This document shows positions 48,340 through 55,767 of a stretch of DNA of 64,000 bases, one piece after another. Position numbers and translations under genes: made by a program. Each line of letters opens with the position of its first letter. Positions within the stretch are counted from its first letter, which is position 1. This DNA comes from Terriglobus albidus (GTDB lineage: Bacteria > Acidobacteriota > Terriglobia > Terriglobales > Acidobacteriaceae), in NCBI RefSeq assembly GCF_008000815.1, contig NZ_CP042806.1, forward strand, positions 434,001-498,000, read 5' to 3'. The notes under the pieces are model-generated. The model ran no database searches and had not been told where the DNA came from. It worked only from the letters and a program-made list of their open reading frames with translations.

Positions 48340-48465
48340 AGAGATCGGCTAAACACGACATCGCGCTGCGCGCGACCGGGTACAAGCCGGATCGTGCTCG
48401 GCTCCGTCCTTTCGTTGCGCGTAGCACAACCATTTCGCACCGAGGGTGCGAATGCCTTGCTTAAG

Positions 48466-48486
48466 GGCACGGCTTTTAGCCGTGCC
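48466..48486. terminator. Hairpin after the glycosylase gene
   Basis: GGCACGGCT pairs with AGCCGTGCC around TTT. There is no clear T-run, so termination is only possible. A smaller TTCGCAC/GTGCGAA hairpin lies just before it at about 48434-48452. Confidence 0.45.
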
Positions 48487-48533
48487 GTATCAGAGCAAGA
48501 ACGAAATGCGGCTTCGGCCGCTGAGGTACATGC

Positions 48534-48586
48534 TTAGAGCGTTTTCCCTGTTGTTGGGATACCCAGCAACAGGGAAAGCGCTCTAT
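48534..48586. repeat. Collapsed family A element (long hairpin)
   Basis: AGAGCGTTTTCCCTGTTG (from 48536) is mirrored by CAACAGGGAAAGCGCTCT (to 48584), a 24-bp stem with two imperfect pairs and a tiny loop. The ends equal those of the family A element, but the middle is missing. It lies 1-3 bp past the stop of the minus-strand anti-sigma gene. Confidence 0.8.
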
Positions 48587-48587
48587 G

Positions 48588-49766
48588 TCACAGGTTTCTC
48601 TGCCCGCGCCGGTAGCGCCGCCAGAGAAACCATCCCGGCAGGCCAAGCAGGATGGTCCAAAGTACAAACAACGCTCCATACTCAGCCAGGAAGAGCAGGA
48701 AGCCCGAGGCTGTGTCGGCGATATGCCTCCAGCCCTTTCTCAATGCGTCATGTAGACGTGCAGGAAGAGTTGCCTCTTTCGACTCCGCGGTGATCTCTTC
48801 GGCGTGAAGCGTTACCGTTGCAAATGTAACCCGCTGATGAAGCGTCTTCTCGTCCGCTTCCATCTGTTCGATTTCGCCCCGGATCCGCGCCGCACTTTCT
48901 TCCACCTCCAGCACATCGCTGATGCTTCCCGTGCGCTGTTGCAGAATTGCGCGGAAGCGTTCTTCTGTTACTCGCGCGGTCTTCAGGCGCTGATCCAGAT
49001 CCGCGGATTGTGCAGTAACATCTTCGCCTGACTGGCTCTCATTCATCACCTTGCCCAGCCCACGTAATGCGCCGCAGGCTTCATCAAGAACGGTGTCAGG
49101 CACTCGGAGCTCCGCATTGAATATGCGTCCTCCGTATCGGGGTGTCTCCACCTGAAGACTGGCCGCATACCCCTGATACTGCCTTAGGATCGACTCCGTC
49201 CGTGTTCTTGCTTCCAACACATTCGATGTCTGCACCGTGATCATTGCTCGCCGGGCAATCAATGTCGCGGGCTTCGCTGCGGAAAGATCCAGCTGCTGCT
49301 TTGCAACCACATCTTCCCCCACACCCAGCCTGTCATTGGTATAGCGCGAACGTGGAGTGGCGAGTCTCTCCGGAGTTCTTAGTGCAAGCGGCGGCGACTC
49401 TAATATGGCTGATTTGGAGATATATTCGACCCTTCTTGTGCCACCGGCCCACACCAGGATTAGCAACAGCAGCGACGCTCCGGCGCCCGCCACAATCCAC
49501 TTCAGGTTCGGTAATTGCTTCTCCTTAGGCGTTTCGTCCAGGAGATCTCGAACCTGGGCCGGCATCGTAGAAGATCCTGGCGGAACCTCCCATGCAGCCA
49601 GAGAGGCCGAAGTCCGACGCATATCAGCCGCTACTCCCGAGCAGACCTCGCAGGCAAACAGATGCGCCTCCATCTGCTGCGCCTCGGCGGCGGGAAGCTC
49701 TCCGTCGAGCCATGCCATGATCTCTTCCGGCGAAAAAGGGTGCTGTGCCGTAACCGTGCTGCTCAT
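48588..49766 (-). CDS. Zinc-finger anti-sigma factor with DUF4349 domain
   Basis: The 392-residue protein has an N-terminal zf-HC2 anti-sigma domain (WLDGELPAAEAQQMEAHLFA then CEVC), a membrane helix (WIVAGAGASLLLLILVW), and a DUF4349 domain with MITVQTSNVLEARTRTESIL and a long coiled coil (RIRGEIEQMEADEKTLHQRV). A last helix (FLLFLAEYGALFVLWTILLG) and a basic tail follow. It overlaps the sigma-factor gene by 4 nt, so it most likely holds that sigma factor inactive at the membrane. Confidence 0.87.
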   Translation of the reverse strand: MSSTVTAQHPFSPEEIMAWLDGELPAAEAQQMEAHLFACEVCSGVAADMRRTSASLAAWEVPPGSSTMPAQVRDLLDETPKEKQLPNLKWIVAGAGASLLLLILVWAGGTRRVEYISKSAILESPPLALRTPERLATPRSRYTNDRLGVGEDVVAKQQLDLSAAKPATLIARRAMITVQTSNVLEARTRTESILRQYQGYAASLQVETPRYGGRIFNAELRVPDTVLDEACGALRGLGKVMNESQSGEDVTAQSADLDQRLKTARVTEERFRAILQQRTGSISDVLEVEESAARIRGEIEQMEADEKTLHQRVTFATVTLHAEEITAESKEATLPARLHDALRKGWRHIADTASGFLLFLAEYGALFVLWTILLGLPGWFLWRRYRRGQRNL

Positions 49767-50365
49767 ACTCCCTCCTTCTGGCGGCTGACATCTGCTTGTA
49801 CAGTTCCCTGTAAGAGATCGCGGAGTGCCATCCGCGCGCGGAAAAGACGAGACCGCACCGTGTTGACCGGAAGCGAGAGCAGCGCGGCGATCTCTGCGTA
49901 GCTCAACTCTTCAAACTCGCGCAGCATCACTACCTCGCGGTCTATCGCCTCCAACCTCGCCACAGCATCTCGCAAGACGAATGCGGAATCAGTGCCTCTC
50001 GCTGTCGCGGGTTCGATCTCTTCACTGCTCCAGAACATGGCGCGAAAGGCAGCCTTTCTGCGGAACGAACGGAGCTGCTTCAATGCGATCGAGTAAAGAT
50101 AGGTGCGGAAGGTTGCCGAAGGCCGGTAGTGTGGGGCTGAGCGTACGACCGCCATCCAGGTCTCCTGCGCCAACTCGTCCGCCACTGAAGGCTCTTTGAG
50201 ACGGCGCCGGAAGAATCCCGAAAGCGGATTCCGATAACGCGCATACAGCTCTTCGAATGCGGGAGTGATACCGGATGCAAAGGCGAGCATCAATTGCTCA
50301 TCGCTCGTGCCTTCCCCCGCTCCCGACATCCGCTCCTCCGGCTTGCAGCTCATCTCTCGCACCAT
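49763..50365 (-). CDS. ECF-type RNA polymerase sigma factor
   Basis: The 200-residue protein has sigma region 2 (FEELYARYRNPLSGFFRRRL, ELAQETWMAVV) and region 4 (EVVMLREFEELSYAEIAALL, then VNTVRSRLFRARMALRDLL). It is coupled to the anti-sigma gene downstream. Regulated genes are unknown; autoregulation is usual in such pairs. Confidence 0.92.
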   Translation of the reverse strand: MVREMSCKPEERMSGAGEGTSDEQLMLAFASGITPAFEELYARYRNPLSGFFRRRLKEPSVADELAQETWMAVVRSAPHYRPSATFRTYLYSIALKQLRSFRRKAAFRAMFWSSEEIEPATARGTDSAFVLRDAVARLEAIDREVVMLREFEELSYAEIAALLSLPVNTVRSRLFRARMALRDLLQGTVQADVSRQKEGV

Positions 50366-50462
50366 GCGGCAACGCTCTGATAATTGCGCGAGCGGCGAGA
50401 AAGTTCCCTGCTTTCCAAAGACGGATTGGAAAATATTTTGTCGAGGGAGGGCTGGCTCTTTT

Positions 50463-50579
50463 TTAGATCATTTTCCTGTTGTGGGGTATCCCGGGAGGAG
50501 CGTGCAGCGGCGTTTTCATTGCGGAAAACGCCCATAGATGCACAAGCCCTCCACTACACCTCCAGGAAAAATGCTCTAG
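50463..50579 (+). repeat. MITE-like inverted-repeat element, family A, copy 3
   Basis: The ends are TTAGATCATTTTCCTGT and CAGGAAAAATGCTCTAG, with the inner hairpin GGCGTTTTC/GAAAACGCC. It lies in the gap between the sigma-factor and DoxX genes; the 84 bp that follow it to the DoxX stop hold nothing I recognise. Confidence 0.88.
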
Positions 50580-50662
50580 GCCTGGATGGAAAGGCGAACG
50601 GGAAGGGCCGACGCCCCACCCTTCGCGATCAACCGCGAAGGATGGGGCCGCGGGAAGAGCTT

Positions 50663-51046
50663 TTACTCGGGTTTCGCCGCAAGGATTCCGCGGAAGCTTG
50701 CCCGGTACTGCGAGAAGACCAGCAGCCACAGCACTACCGCAACCAGCGCCGGAGCAATACCGGGCGACAGCGTCAGATGGAAGGCCAGGATGTTATACAG
50801 CTCTGCCGCCAGCAGGGTGAGCGCCAGTGGCACAAAGAAACCCGACAGCAGCAGCAGGCCTGCAATCAACTGCACCGCGAAGAAGAAATCGGCGAAGTGA
50901 GACATGGCCACCGCACCGAAGAACTGCAGCGCCAGCGGATTCGCCGGTGGGGGCTGCGGAATGAAATGAAAGAAACCGTTCAAGCCAAAGACTGTGAACA
51001 TCAGGCCCAGAAGATAACGGGCAATCAACGATGCAATCTTCATCAA
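50663..51046 (-). CDS. DoxX-family membrane protein
   Basis: The 127-residue protein has four membrane helices: IARYLLGLMFTVFGLNGF, DFFFAVQLIAGLLLLSGFF, LALTLLAAELYNILAF and IAPALVAVVLWLLVF. This is the usual DoxX layout. It starts 9 bp after the azoreductase gene and so shares its promoter and TetR control. DoxX proteins are linked to thiol or quinone stress; the exact role is open. Confidence 0.87.
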   Translation of the reverse strand: MMKIASLIARYLLGLMFTVFGLNGFFHFIPQPPPANPLALQFFGAVAMSHFADFFFAVQLIAGLLLLSGFFVPLALTLLAAELYNILAFHLTLSPGIAPALVAVVLWLLVFSQYRASFRGILAAKPE

Positions 51047-51055
51047 TCGTTCTCC

Positions 51056-51682
51056 TTATGCGCTCTGCGCGTGTAGTTGTACGGCTTCAAGATGAGGCTG
51101 CAGGAAAGCGTCCCGGTCCTGCCCATACCGTAGCGCCGCGGTACCACCGGCGGTAAGGAAGGTCGTATCCGTCACCCCAAGAAAACCGAAGGCCGAGCGC
51201 AGATACGGCTCCACGAAGTTCAACGACTCCATCGCGCTCCCCGGTCCATAGACGCCTCCGGTCGCAAGCAGGAAGGTCGCCTTCTTACCGGTAATCAGCC
51301 CCTTGGGACCATTTTCCCCATAGGAGAAGGTCTTCCCGACGCGGGCGATCTGGTCGATCCATAGCTTCAGCGATGATGGCACGCTGAAATTATGCATCGG
51401 AACGCCGAAGACGTATTCGTCCGCGTTCTCCAGCTCCGCGATCAGCGTGTCGGAAAGCTTCAGCAACTCCGCCTGCTGGCCGGTGCGCTGATCTTCGGGC
51501 GTGAATGCAGCGCCGATCCACTCTGCCGTAATTGGCCACAACACGGTAGCGGTAAGGTCTCGCACGACAACCTGGCCGTCGGGATGGGCGGCTTTCCAGG
51601 TCGACTCAAAAGTCTCGGTCAGTTGGCGTGTAACGGAAACCCCATACAGTGGGCTGGAATCGACACGCAATAGGGTAGGCAT
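51056..51682 (-). CDS. azoR: FMN-dependent NADH:quinone/azo reductase
   Basis: The 208-residue flavodoxin-like enzyme has the FMN phosphate loop in DSSPLYGVSVTRQL, the FMN motif YVFGVPMHNFSVPSSLKLWI, and IARVGKTFSYGENGPKGL typical of AzoR. These enzymes reduce quinones by two electrons and also azo dyes. A clear AAGGAGA precedes the ATG. It heads an operon with a DoxX gene and is divergent from a TetR regulator, with a perfect inverted repeat between. Confidence 0.92.
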   Translation of the reverse strand: MPTLLRVDSSPLYGVSVTRQLTETFESTWKAAHPDGQVVVRDLTATVLWPITAEWIGAAFTPEDQRTGQQAELLKLSDTLIAELENADEYVFGVPMHNFSVPSSLKLWIDQIARVGKTFSYGENGPKGLITGKKATFLLATGGVYGPGSAMESLNFVEPYLRSAFGFLGVTDTTFLTAGGTAALRYGQDRDAFLQPHLEAVQLHAQSA

Positions 51683-51724
51683 AGCCAGAATCTCCTTTAC
51701 GACAAATGATGGTTAAGCAACACC

Positions 51725-51747
51725 TGTCGATTCATAAATAATCGACA
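51725..51747. promoter_or_regulatory. TetR operator candidate
   Basis: TGTCGATT (51725-51732) and AATCGACA (51740-51747) are perfect inverted repeats with a 7-bp spacer, 43 bp upstream of azoR and 50 bp upstream of the tetR gene. It likely controls both. Confidence 0.75.
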
Positions 51748-51796
51748 TCTGTCGCAAAAGCAACGGGCGATGCAAAAAGAGGTATCCTGTTTCTAG

Positions 51797-52387
51797 ATGG
51801 AACCGGCGACCCAAGCCGAGCATGTTTGTACGGAACCGACTGATCCACGCATCCGGCGCACTCGCCAGATGCTGCAGAGCGCCCTCTTCAACCTGCTGAA
51901 TCGAAAGCACTTCAACGATATCTCCATCAGTGATATCGCGACCCAGGCAGGTGTGAACCGGGCCACGTTCTATCTCCATTACACCGACAAGAACGCCCTG
52001 CTTCAGGCCATGACCGAAGCTCGCTTCCGCGAACTGCTCGACCGCCGCGGGGTTGTTTTCGGCTGCGAAGGTGTGTTGCGCTCCCTGGCGTTGGGAGTCT
52101 GCGACTTTCTCTCCCAGACCGGGGGATGCCCTGAACAACTGGCCTCCATGCCACTTGAGACCTCGATCATTCCCGTCGTTGAAGGCATGATCCTTCACGG
52201 TCTTCGGGTGCACCAGGCTCCACCGGAGACGCCGACAGCCCTCATCGCCGCGACCGTCGCCTGGGCCATCTTCGGCGCCGCCAAGCAATGGATCCAGACA
52301 CCGGAACGCCTTCCCGCTGAAGAAGTTGCCACGACCATAGAAACCCTGGTCAAACCGATCTTCTCGGCCATTCCAGCGGCACACTAA
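51797..52387 (+). CDS. TetR/AcrR-family regulator
   Basis: The 196-residue protein has the helix-turn-helix ISISDIATQAGVNRATFYLH after TRQMLQSALFNLL, a standard TetR start. The C-terminal ligand domain has no recognised family. It is divergent from the azoreductase-DoxX operon and probably represses it, with quinones or azo compounds as likely inducers (inference). Confidence 0.9.
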   Translation: MEPATQAEHVCTEPTDPRIRRTRQMLQSALFNLLNRKHFNDISISDIATQAGVNRATFYLHYTDKNALLQAMTEARFRELLDRRGVVFGCEGVLRSLALGVCDFLSQTGGCPEQLASMPLETSIIPVVEGMILHGLRVHQAPPETPTALIAATVAWAIFGAAKQWIQTPERLPAEEVATTIETLVKPIFSAIPAAH

Positions 52388-52437
52388 AACCCAATTTGGA
52401 ATACGAAATTTTGGAGGATCGAGCTATTCTCGACATA

Positions 52438-52460
52438 AATATAGATTTAAAAGTTATATT
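52438..52460 (+). promoter_or_regulatory. Putative NsrR box upstream of the globin
   Basis: Half-sites AATATAGATTT and AAAGTTATATT flank a central A (52449): an 11-1-11 inverted repeat with 9 of 11 pairs matched. This is the same architecture as the proteobacterial NsrR box (AAGATGCATTT and mirror). It ends 16 bp before the globin ATG, and an NsrR-type gene follows downstream. Confidence 0.68.
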
Positions 52461-52476
52461 AAGTTTCAGAGGAGAG

Positions 52477-52953
52477 ATGACCTTGCTCGATCACCAGAAG
52501 CTGCTTGTTAAGTCCACTGTTCCCGCCCTCACCAAACACGGCGAAGAGATCACCCGGGTGTTCTACCAGCGCATGTTTGCCGCACATCCCGAGATTGCCC
52601 CGATGTTCAACCAGGACGACCAGAAAAATGGAGAGCAGCCCAAGCGCCTTGCGGCCGCGATTCTTGCCTATGCCGGCAACCTTGACCGTCTCGACCTGCT
52701 TGGTCCCGCGGTCTCCAGGATCGAGCACCGTCACGTCGCGACCAAGGTTCGTCCGGAGCACTACCCTATCGTCGGAAAGTACCTGCTCGAAGCCATCAAG
52801 GAAGTTCTCGGCGACGCCGCTACGCCGGAGATTCTGGAAGCCTGGGGCGTTGCCTATAACGAGTTGGCGCAGATCATGATCGGTCATGAAGCCGCCATCT
52901 ACGCACAGCAGGAAAAAGAGCAGGAGCAGGAAGAAGAAGTCGCTGCCGTCTAG
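52477..52953 (+). CDS. Single-domain globin related to flavohaemoglobin
   Basis: The 158-residue protein is close to the haem domain of Hmp: distal Tyr in VFYQRMFAAHPE, the FNQDDQKNGEQ segment with the distal Gln, and the proximal His in IEHRHVATKV, then AWGVAYNELAQIM and EAAIY. The reductase domain is missing; a Glu/Gln-rich tail ends the protein. It probably converts NO to nitrate with a separate reductase. AGAGGAG precedes the ATG. A putative NsrR box lies just upstream and an NsrR-like gene downstream. The TAG stop belongs to a family A element. Confidence 0.9.
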   Translation: MTLLDHQKLLVKSTVPALTKHGEEITRVFYQRMFAAHPEIAPMFNQDDQKNGEQPKRLAAAILAYAGNLDRLDLLGPAVSRIEHRHVATKVRPEHYPIVGKYLLEAIKEVLGDAATPEILEAWGVAYNELAQIMIGHEAAIYAQQEKEQEQEEEVAAV

Positions 52954-53067
52954 AGCGTTTTCCCTGTTGCCGGGTATCCCGGAAGTGGCGTGCAGCGGTG
53001 TTTTCATTGCGGAAAACGCCCATGGATGTGGGAGACCTACCCTACACCTACAGGGAAAATGCTCCAG
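52950..53067 (+). repeat. MITE-like inverted-repeat element, family A, copy 4
   Basis: The ends are CTAGAGCGTTTTCCCTGT and ACAGGGAAAATGCTCCAG. It lies between the globin and the NsrR-like gene and provides the globin stop codon in its left end. Confidence 0.88.
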
Positions 53068-53115
53068 GTCAGGCAAACCCAGGGAGCGGCAGTACTATGA
53101 CGAGAGTCGAACTCG

Positions 53116-53550
53116 ATGCAACTGACCCGATTTTCCGATCTCGCACTACGTCTACTGCTCTACCTTGCCGGCCATGACAAACCGATGGAGACGACAGCAA
53201 CCGTCCGTGCCGTCTCCGAACTCTTCAACGTGCCCTACACCCATATGGTGAAGGTCACGCACCAACTTGGTCGCAAGGGCTGGCTCACCACCACCAAGGG
53301 TAAGGGAGGCGGACTTCGCCTCTCACGCCCCCCCGAAGAGGTCCGCATTGGCGAGATTCTGCGCACCACCGAGCCCGCTAACGACGTCATCGACTGCTTT
53401 ACCCAGGCCTGCCCGCTGCGCTCCGCATGCACGCTGAAAGAAGCGCTCGACCGTGCCTATGAGGCTTTCTTCCGCGAACTCGACCAGTACACGCTGGCTG
53501 ACGTTGCCGCCATGCCCGCACTGCAGAAACTGATCCAGATTTCACTCTGA
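53116..53550 (+). CDS. nsrR: NsrR-type Rrf2 regulator (NO sensor)
   Basis: The 144-residue Rrf2 protein starts MQLTRFSDLALRLLLYLA, as NsrR does, with the recognition helix VPYTHMVKVTHQLGRKGW. Three cysteines, CFTQACPLRSAC, follow the C-x4-C-x5-C spacing of the NsrR iron-sulfur ligands. NO destroys the cluster and relieves repression. The upstream globin with its NsrR-like box is the natural target. The gene is 48 bp after a repeat element, so it may have its own promoter. Confidence 0.88.
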   Translation: MQLTRFSDLALRLLLYLAGHDKPMETTATVRAVSELFNVPYTHMVKVTHQLGRKGWLTTTKGKGGGLRLSRPPEEVRIGEILRTTEPANDVIDCFTQACPLRSACTLKEALDRAYEAFFRELDQYTLADVAAMPALQKLIQISL

Positions 53551-53552
53551 TC

Positions 53553-54572
53553 TCACGACGCGATATCGAAACGCCTGCGATATGCCGCAGGCGAGCATCC
53601 CGCGTGACGCTGAAAAACCGTCCGGAAGAAAGCCACATCGCCATAGCCCACTGCCTGGCTGACCTCCTCGATCGTCTGTGAAGGGTTCTCCAGCAACCGC
53701 TTGGCCGCCGCCACGCGTAGCTTCTGCTGATACTCGAGTGGCGAGTCACCCGTCGCCTGCTTGAAGCGCCGGGCAAAGTTACGCTCACTCATCCCTGCAT
53801 GACGCGCTGCCTCCACCGCCGACCCGTGATGGAAGTGACTATGCATCCACTCTTGCGCACGCTGCACGCCGGCATCCCCATGCTCCAGTTTGAGAGGAGC
53901 GATCGCGAAGCCGGCCTGCCATGCCCGCCTGGTCTCAATCGACATCGCCCGCGCGCTCTGCAGCGCGATCTCGTGTCCGCAGAAGCGCTCCACCAGGTAC
54001 AGGCTCAGATCCAGGGCGGCATGTACCCCTCCGCCGCAGAAGAGATTGTCTTCTTCTGTGACCATGTACTCCGGCATCCACAACACGCGGGGATACAGCA
54101 TGCGGAACTTCGCCGCCAGCCCCCAGTGCGTGGTCGCACGCCTTCCGTCCAGCAAGCCTGTCGCCGCCACCAGCCCCACGCCGGAACAGACGCTGGCAAT
54201 CGCTACACCACGCTCGCGCCAGCGGCGCAGCCACGGCACCACATCACGGTTACGCTCGACGACATCTTCCAGAGCGAGCCCGGTGGATGGAATCAAAATC
54301 ACATCGGTCTTCGAGACGTCGTGGATCGACGCCATCGGCTCGATACGAAGCGGGCCATCGCACTCCACCGCCCGGCCATCTATCGAGACCGTGGTCACCC
54401 GGAACCGCGTCTCCACCTCCGTGCCGCTGCACAGGTTCCACAGGCTTCCGCTATGGCGAAACACCTCCATCGGCCCAATCGCCGTGGAAGAAAACATCCC
54501 TTGCGGAAAGTAGATGGTGACGTCGATCATTGGCTGTTTCACCGCCGCACTTTGGCCCATTTGCCACTTCAT
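53553..54572 (-). CDS. GlxA-type AraC regulator with DJ-1/PfpI domain
   Basis: The protein has up to 339 residues. The N-terminal DJ-1/PfpI-like domain has the Cys elbow IASVCSGVGLVAATGLL. The C-terminal AraC DNA-binding domain has MSERNFARRFKQATGDSP and TIEEVSQAVGYGDVAFFRTV. GlxA-type regulators act on varied metabolic genes. An ATG at 54530 (MIDVTIYFPQG) may be the true start. It is divergent from the DUF4242 gene 73 bp away and converges on nsrR with 2 bp between stops. Confidence 0.9.
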   Translation of the reverse strand: MKWQMGQSAAVKQPMIDVTIYFPQGMFSSTAIGPMEVFRHSGSLWNLCSGTEVETRFRVTTVSIDGRAVECDGPLRIEPMASIHDVSKTDVILIPSTGLALEDVVERNRDVVPWLRRWRERGVAIASVCSGVGLVAATGLLDGRRATTHWGLAAKFRMLYPRVLWMPEYMVTEEDNLFCGGGVHAALDLSLYLVERFCGHEIALQSARAMSIETRRAWQAGFAIAPLKLEHGDAGVQRAQEWMHSHFHHGSAVEAARHAGMSERNFARRFKQATGDSPLEYQQKLRVAAAKRLLENPSQTIEEVSQAVGYGDVAFFRTVFQRHAGCSPAAYRRRFDIAS

Positions 54573-54645
54573 ACGCCGTACTCCATTGCCTACGATTGGA
54601 TTCGGTCAAGAACCACTCAAAAACAGCAACAGGAGCAACAAAAAC

Positions 54646-54924
54646 ATGAAGCGCTATCTGATTGAACGCGACATTCCCAAGGTCGGTTCCCTGAATCCGG
54701 GGCAGCTCTGCGACGCGGCGGCTACCTCCAACGCCGCGCTGGCACAGCTCGGTCCGGACATTCAATGGGTACACTCCTACGTCACCGCTGACAAGACCTT
54801 TTGCATCTATCTGGCCAAGGACGAGGCAGTGATTCGCCGCCATGCCGAGATCAGCGGATTCCCTGCAACGAAGATTACTGAGATCACCACCATCATCGAT
54901 CCCTCGACGGCGACCCCGAAGTAG
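54646..54924 (+). CDS. DUF4242 (SCO4226-like) small protein
   Basis: The 92-residue protein starts KRYLIERDIPKVGSLNPGQL and contains IQWVHSYVTADKTFCIYLA, both typical of DUF4242. Its Streptomyces relative is a nickel-binding ferredoxin-like dimer. AGGAG lies 10 nt before the ATG. It may be a target of the divergent GlxA-type regulator. Confidence 0.88.
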   Translation: MKRYLIERDIPKVGSLNPGQLCDAAATSNAALAQLGPDIQWVHSYVTADKTFCIYLAKDEAVIRRHAEISGFPATKITEITTIIDPSTATPK

Positions 54925-55314
54925 GCTTTGGCTGTCGGCAAAAAGAAATTTTCGGTGGCCCTGCTCATCGCAATGCGATGAGCAGGAGGCCTCGAGCGGC
55001 GCTCGAGGCGGTGGGAGCCGCAAGTTAGCCGCAATCAACGAAAGACCGCCCAACCAGCGTCCTGGAAACCAGGGCTCTTCGCGGCTTCTTGCCGTCCCGT
55101 CGGACAACTGAACCCCATCCAATGTCGCAGCCATCATTTCTCCACTTGATACATTGCTGGTTGCATACGCCGCACGATGCCGGATAGTTCATTTTTCCTG
55201 TAGGTGTAGTGCAGGGCTTGTGCGTCTATGGGCGTTTTCCTCAATGAAAACGCCGCTGCACACTCCTCCCGGAATACCCGGCAACAGAAAAAATGCTCTA
55301 GAGTGGGATGCACC
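54925..55314. other. Non-coding stretch with hairpins and a repeat element
   Basis: No gene is seen. After the DUF4242 stop come two hairpins at 54961-55009: CTGCTCATCG/CGATGAGCAG and GCCTCGAGC/GCTCGAGGC. The middle (55010-55183) shows nothing I can name, and a family A element fills 55184-55301. Confidence 0.7.
55184..55301 (-). repeat. MITE-like inverted-repeat element, family A, copy 5 (inverted)
   Basis: The only copy in reverse orientation. The ends are TAGTTCATTTTTCCTGT and ACAGAAAAAATGCTCTAG, and the inner hairpin reads GGCGTTTTC/GAAAACGCC with a slightly changed loop. It ends 13 bp before the DUF2809 start codon. Confidence 0.88.
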
Positions 55315-55713
55315 ATGCCTCGCTCCATCGCCTGTCTTCTTTTGTTGATGGCCACCATCCCTGTCGGCCTGGCTGCTCGTTTTGCCCCACTGCATCTCTC
55401 ATGGTTCTGGGAGAAATATCTCGGCTCCGCCCTCTGGGCCGTGGCGCTTTACTGGTTTATTGCGGCACTGTTACCGCGGTTGCAACCGGTCGCGCTTTTC
55501 TGTGTCTCCGCCACTGCCGCGACCCTGGTAGAGCTCTCGCGACTTTTTCCGGAGCCGCATATTGACGCCTTTCGCCTTACGCTCGCCGGACGGCTTCTGC
55601 TTGGGCGTTTCTTCTCGGTTAAAAATATCGCCGCATATCTTCTAGCCATTGCGTTTACAGCCTGGGCTGACACGATCTTCCATCCCGGCGCATCCAATGC
55701 TGAGGCACACTAA
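55315..55713 (+). CDS. DUF2809-type membrane protein
   Basis: The 132-residue protein has four hydrophobic helices (IACLLLLMATIPVGLAARF, LGSALWAVALYWFIAALL, VALFCVSATAATLVELS, IAAYLLAIAFTAWAD) and the RLFPEPHIDAFRLTLAG segment typical of DUF2809. Function is unknown. The ATG at 55315 is chosen because an in-frame ATG at 55228 lies inside the repeat element. Confidence 0.82.
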   Translation: MPRSIACLLLLMATIPVGLAARFAPLHLSWFWEKYLGSALWAVALYWFIAALLPRLQPVALFCVSATAATLVELSRLFPEPHIDAFRLTLAGRLLLGRFFSVKNIAAYLLAIAFTAWADTIFHPGASNAEAH

Positions 55714-55767
55714 AAAAGGGACGTTCAACTGCCCGGATGCCCGGGCACAGCAGAAACATGGAGAGTA

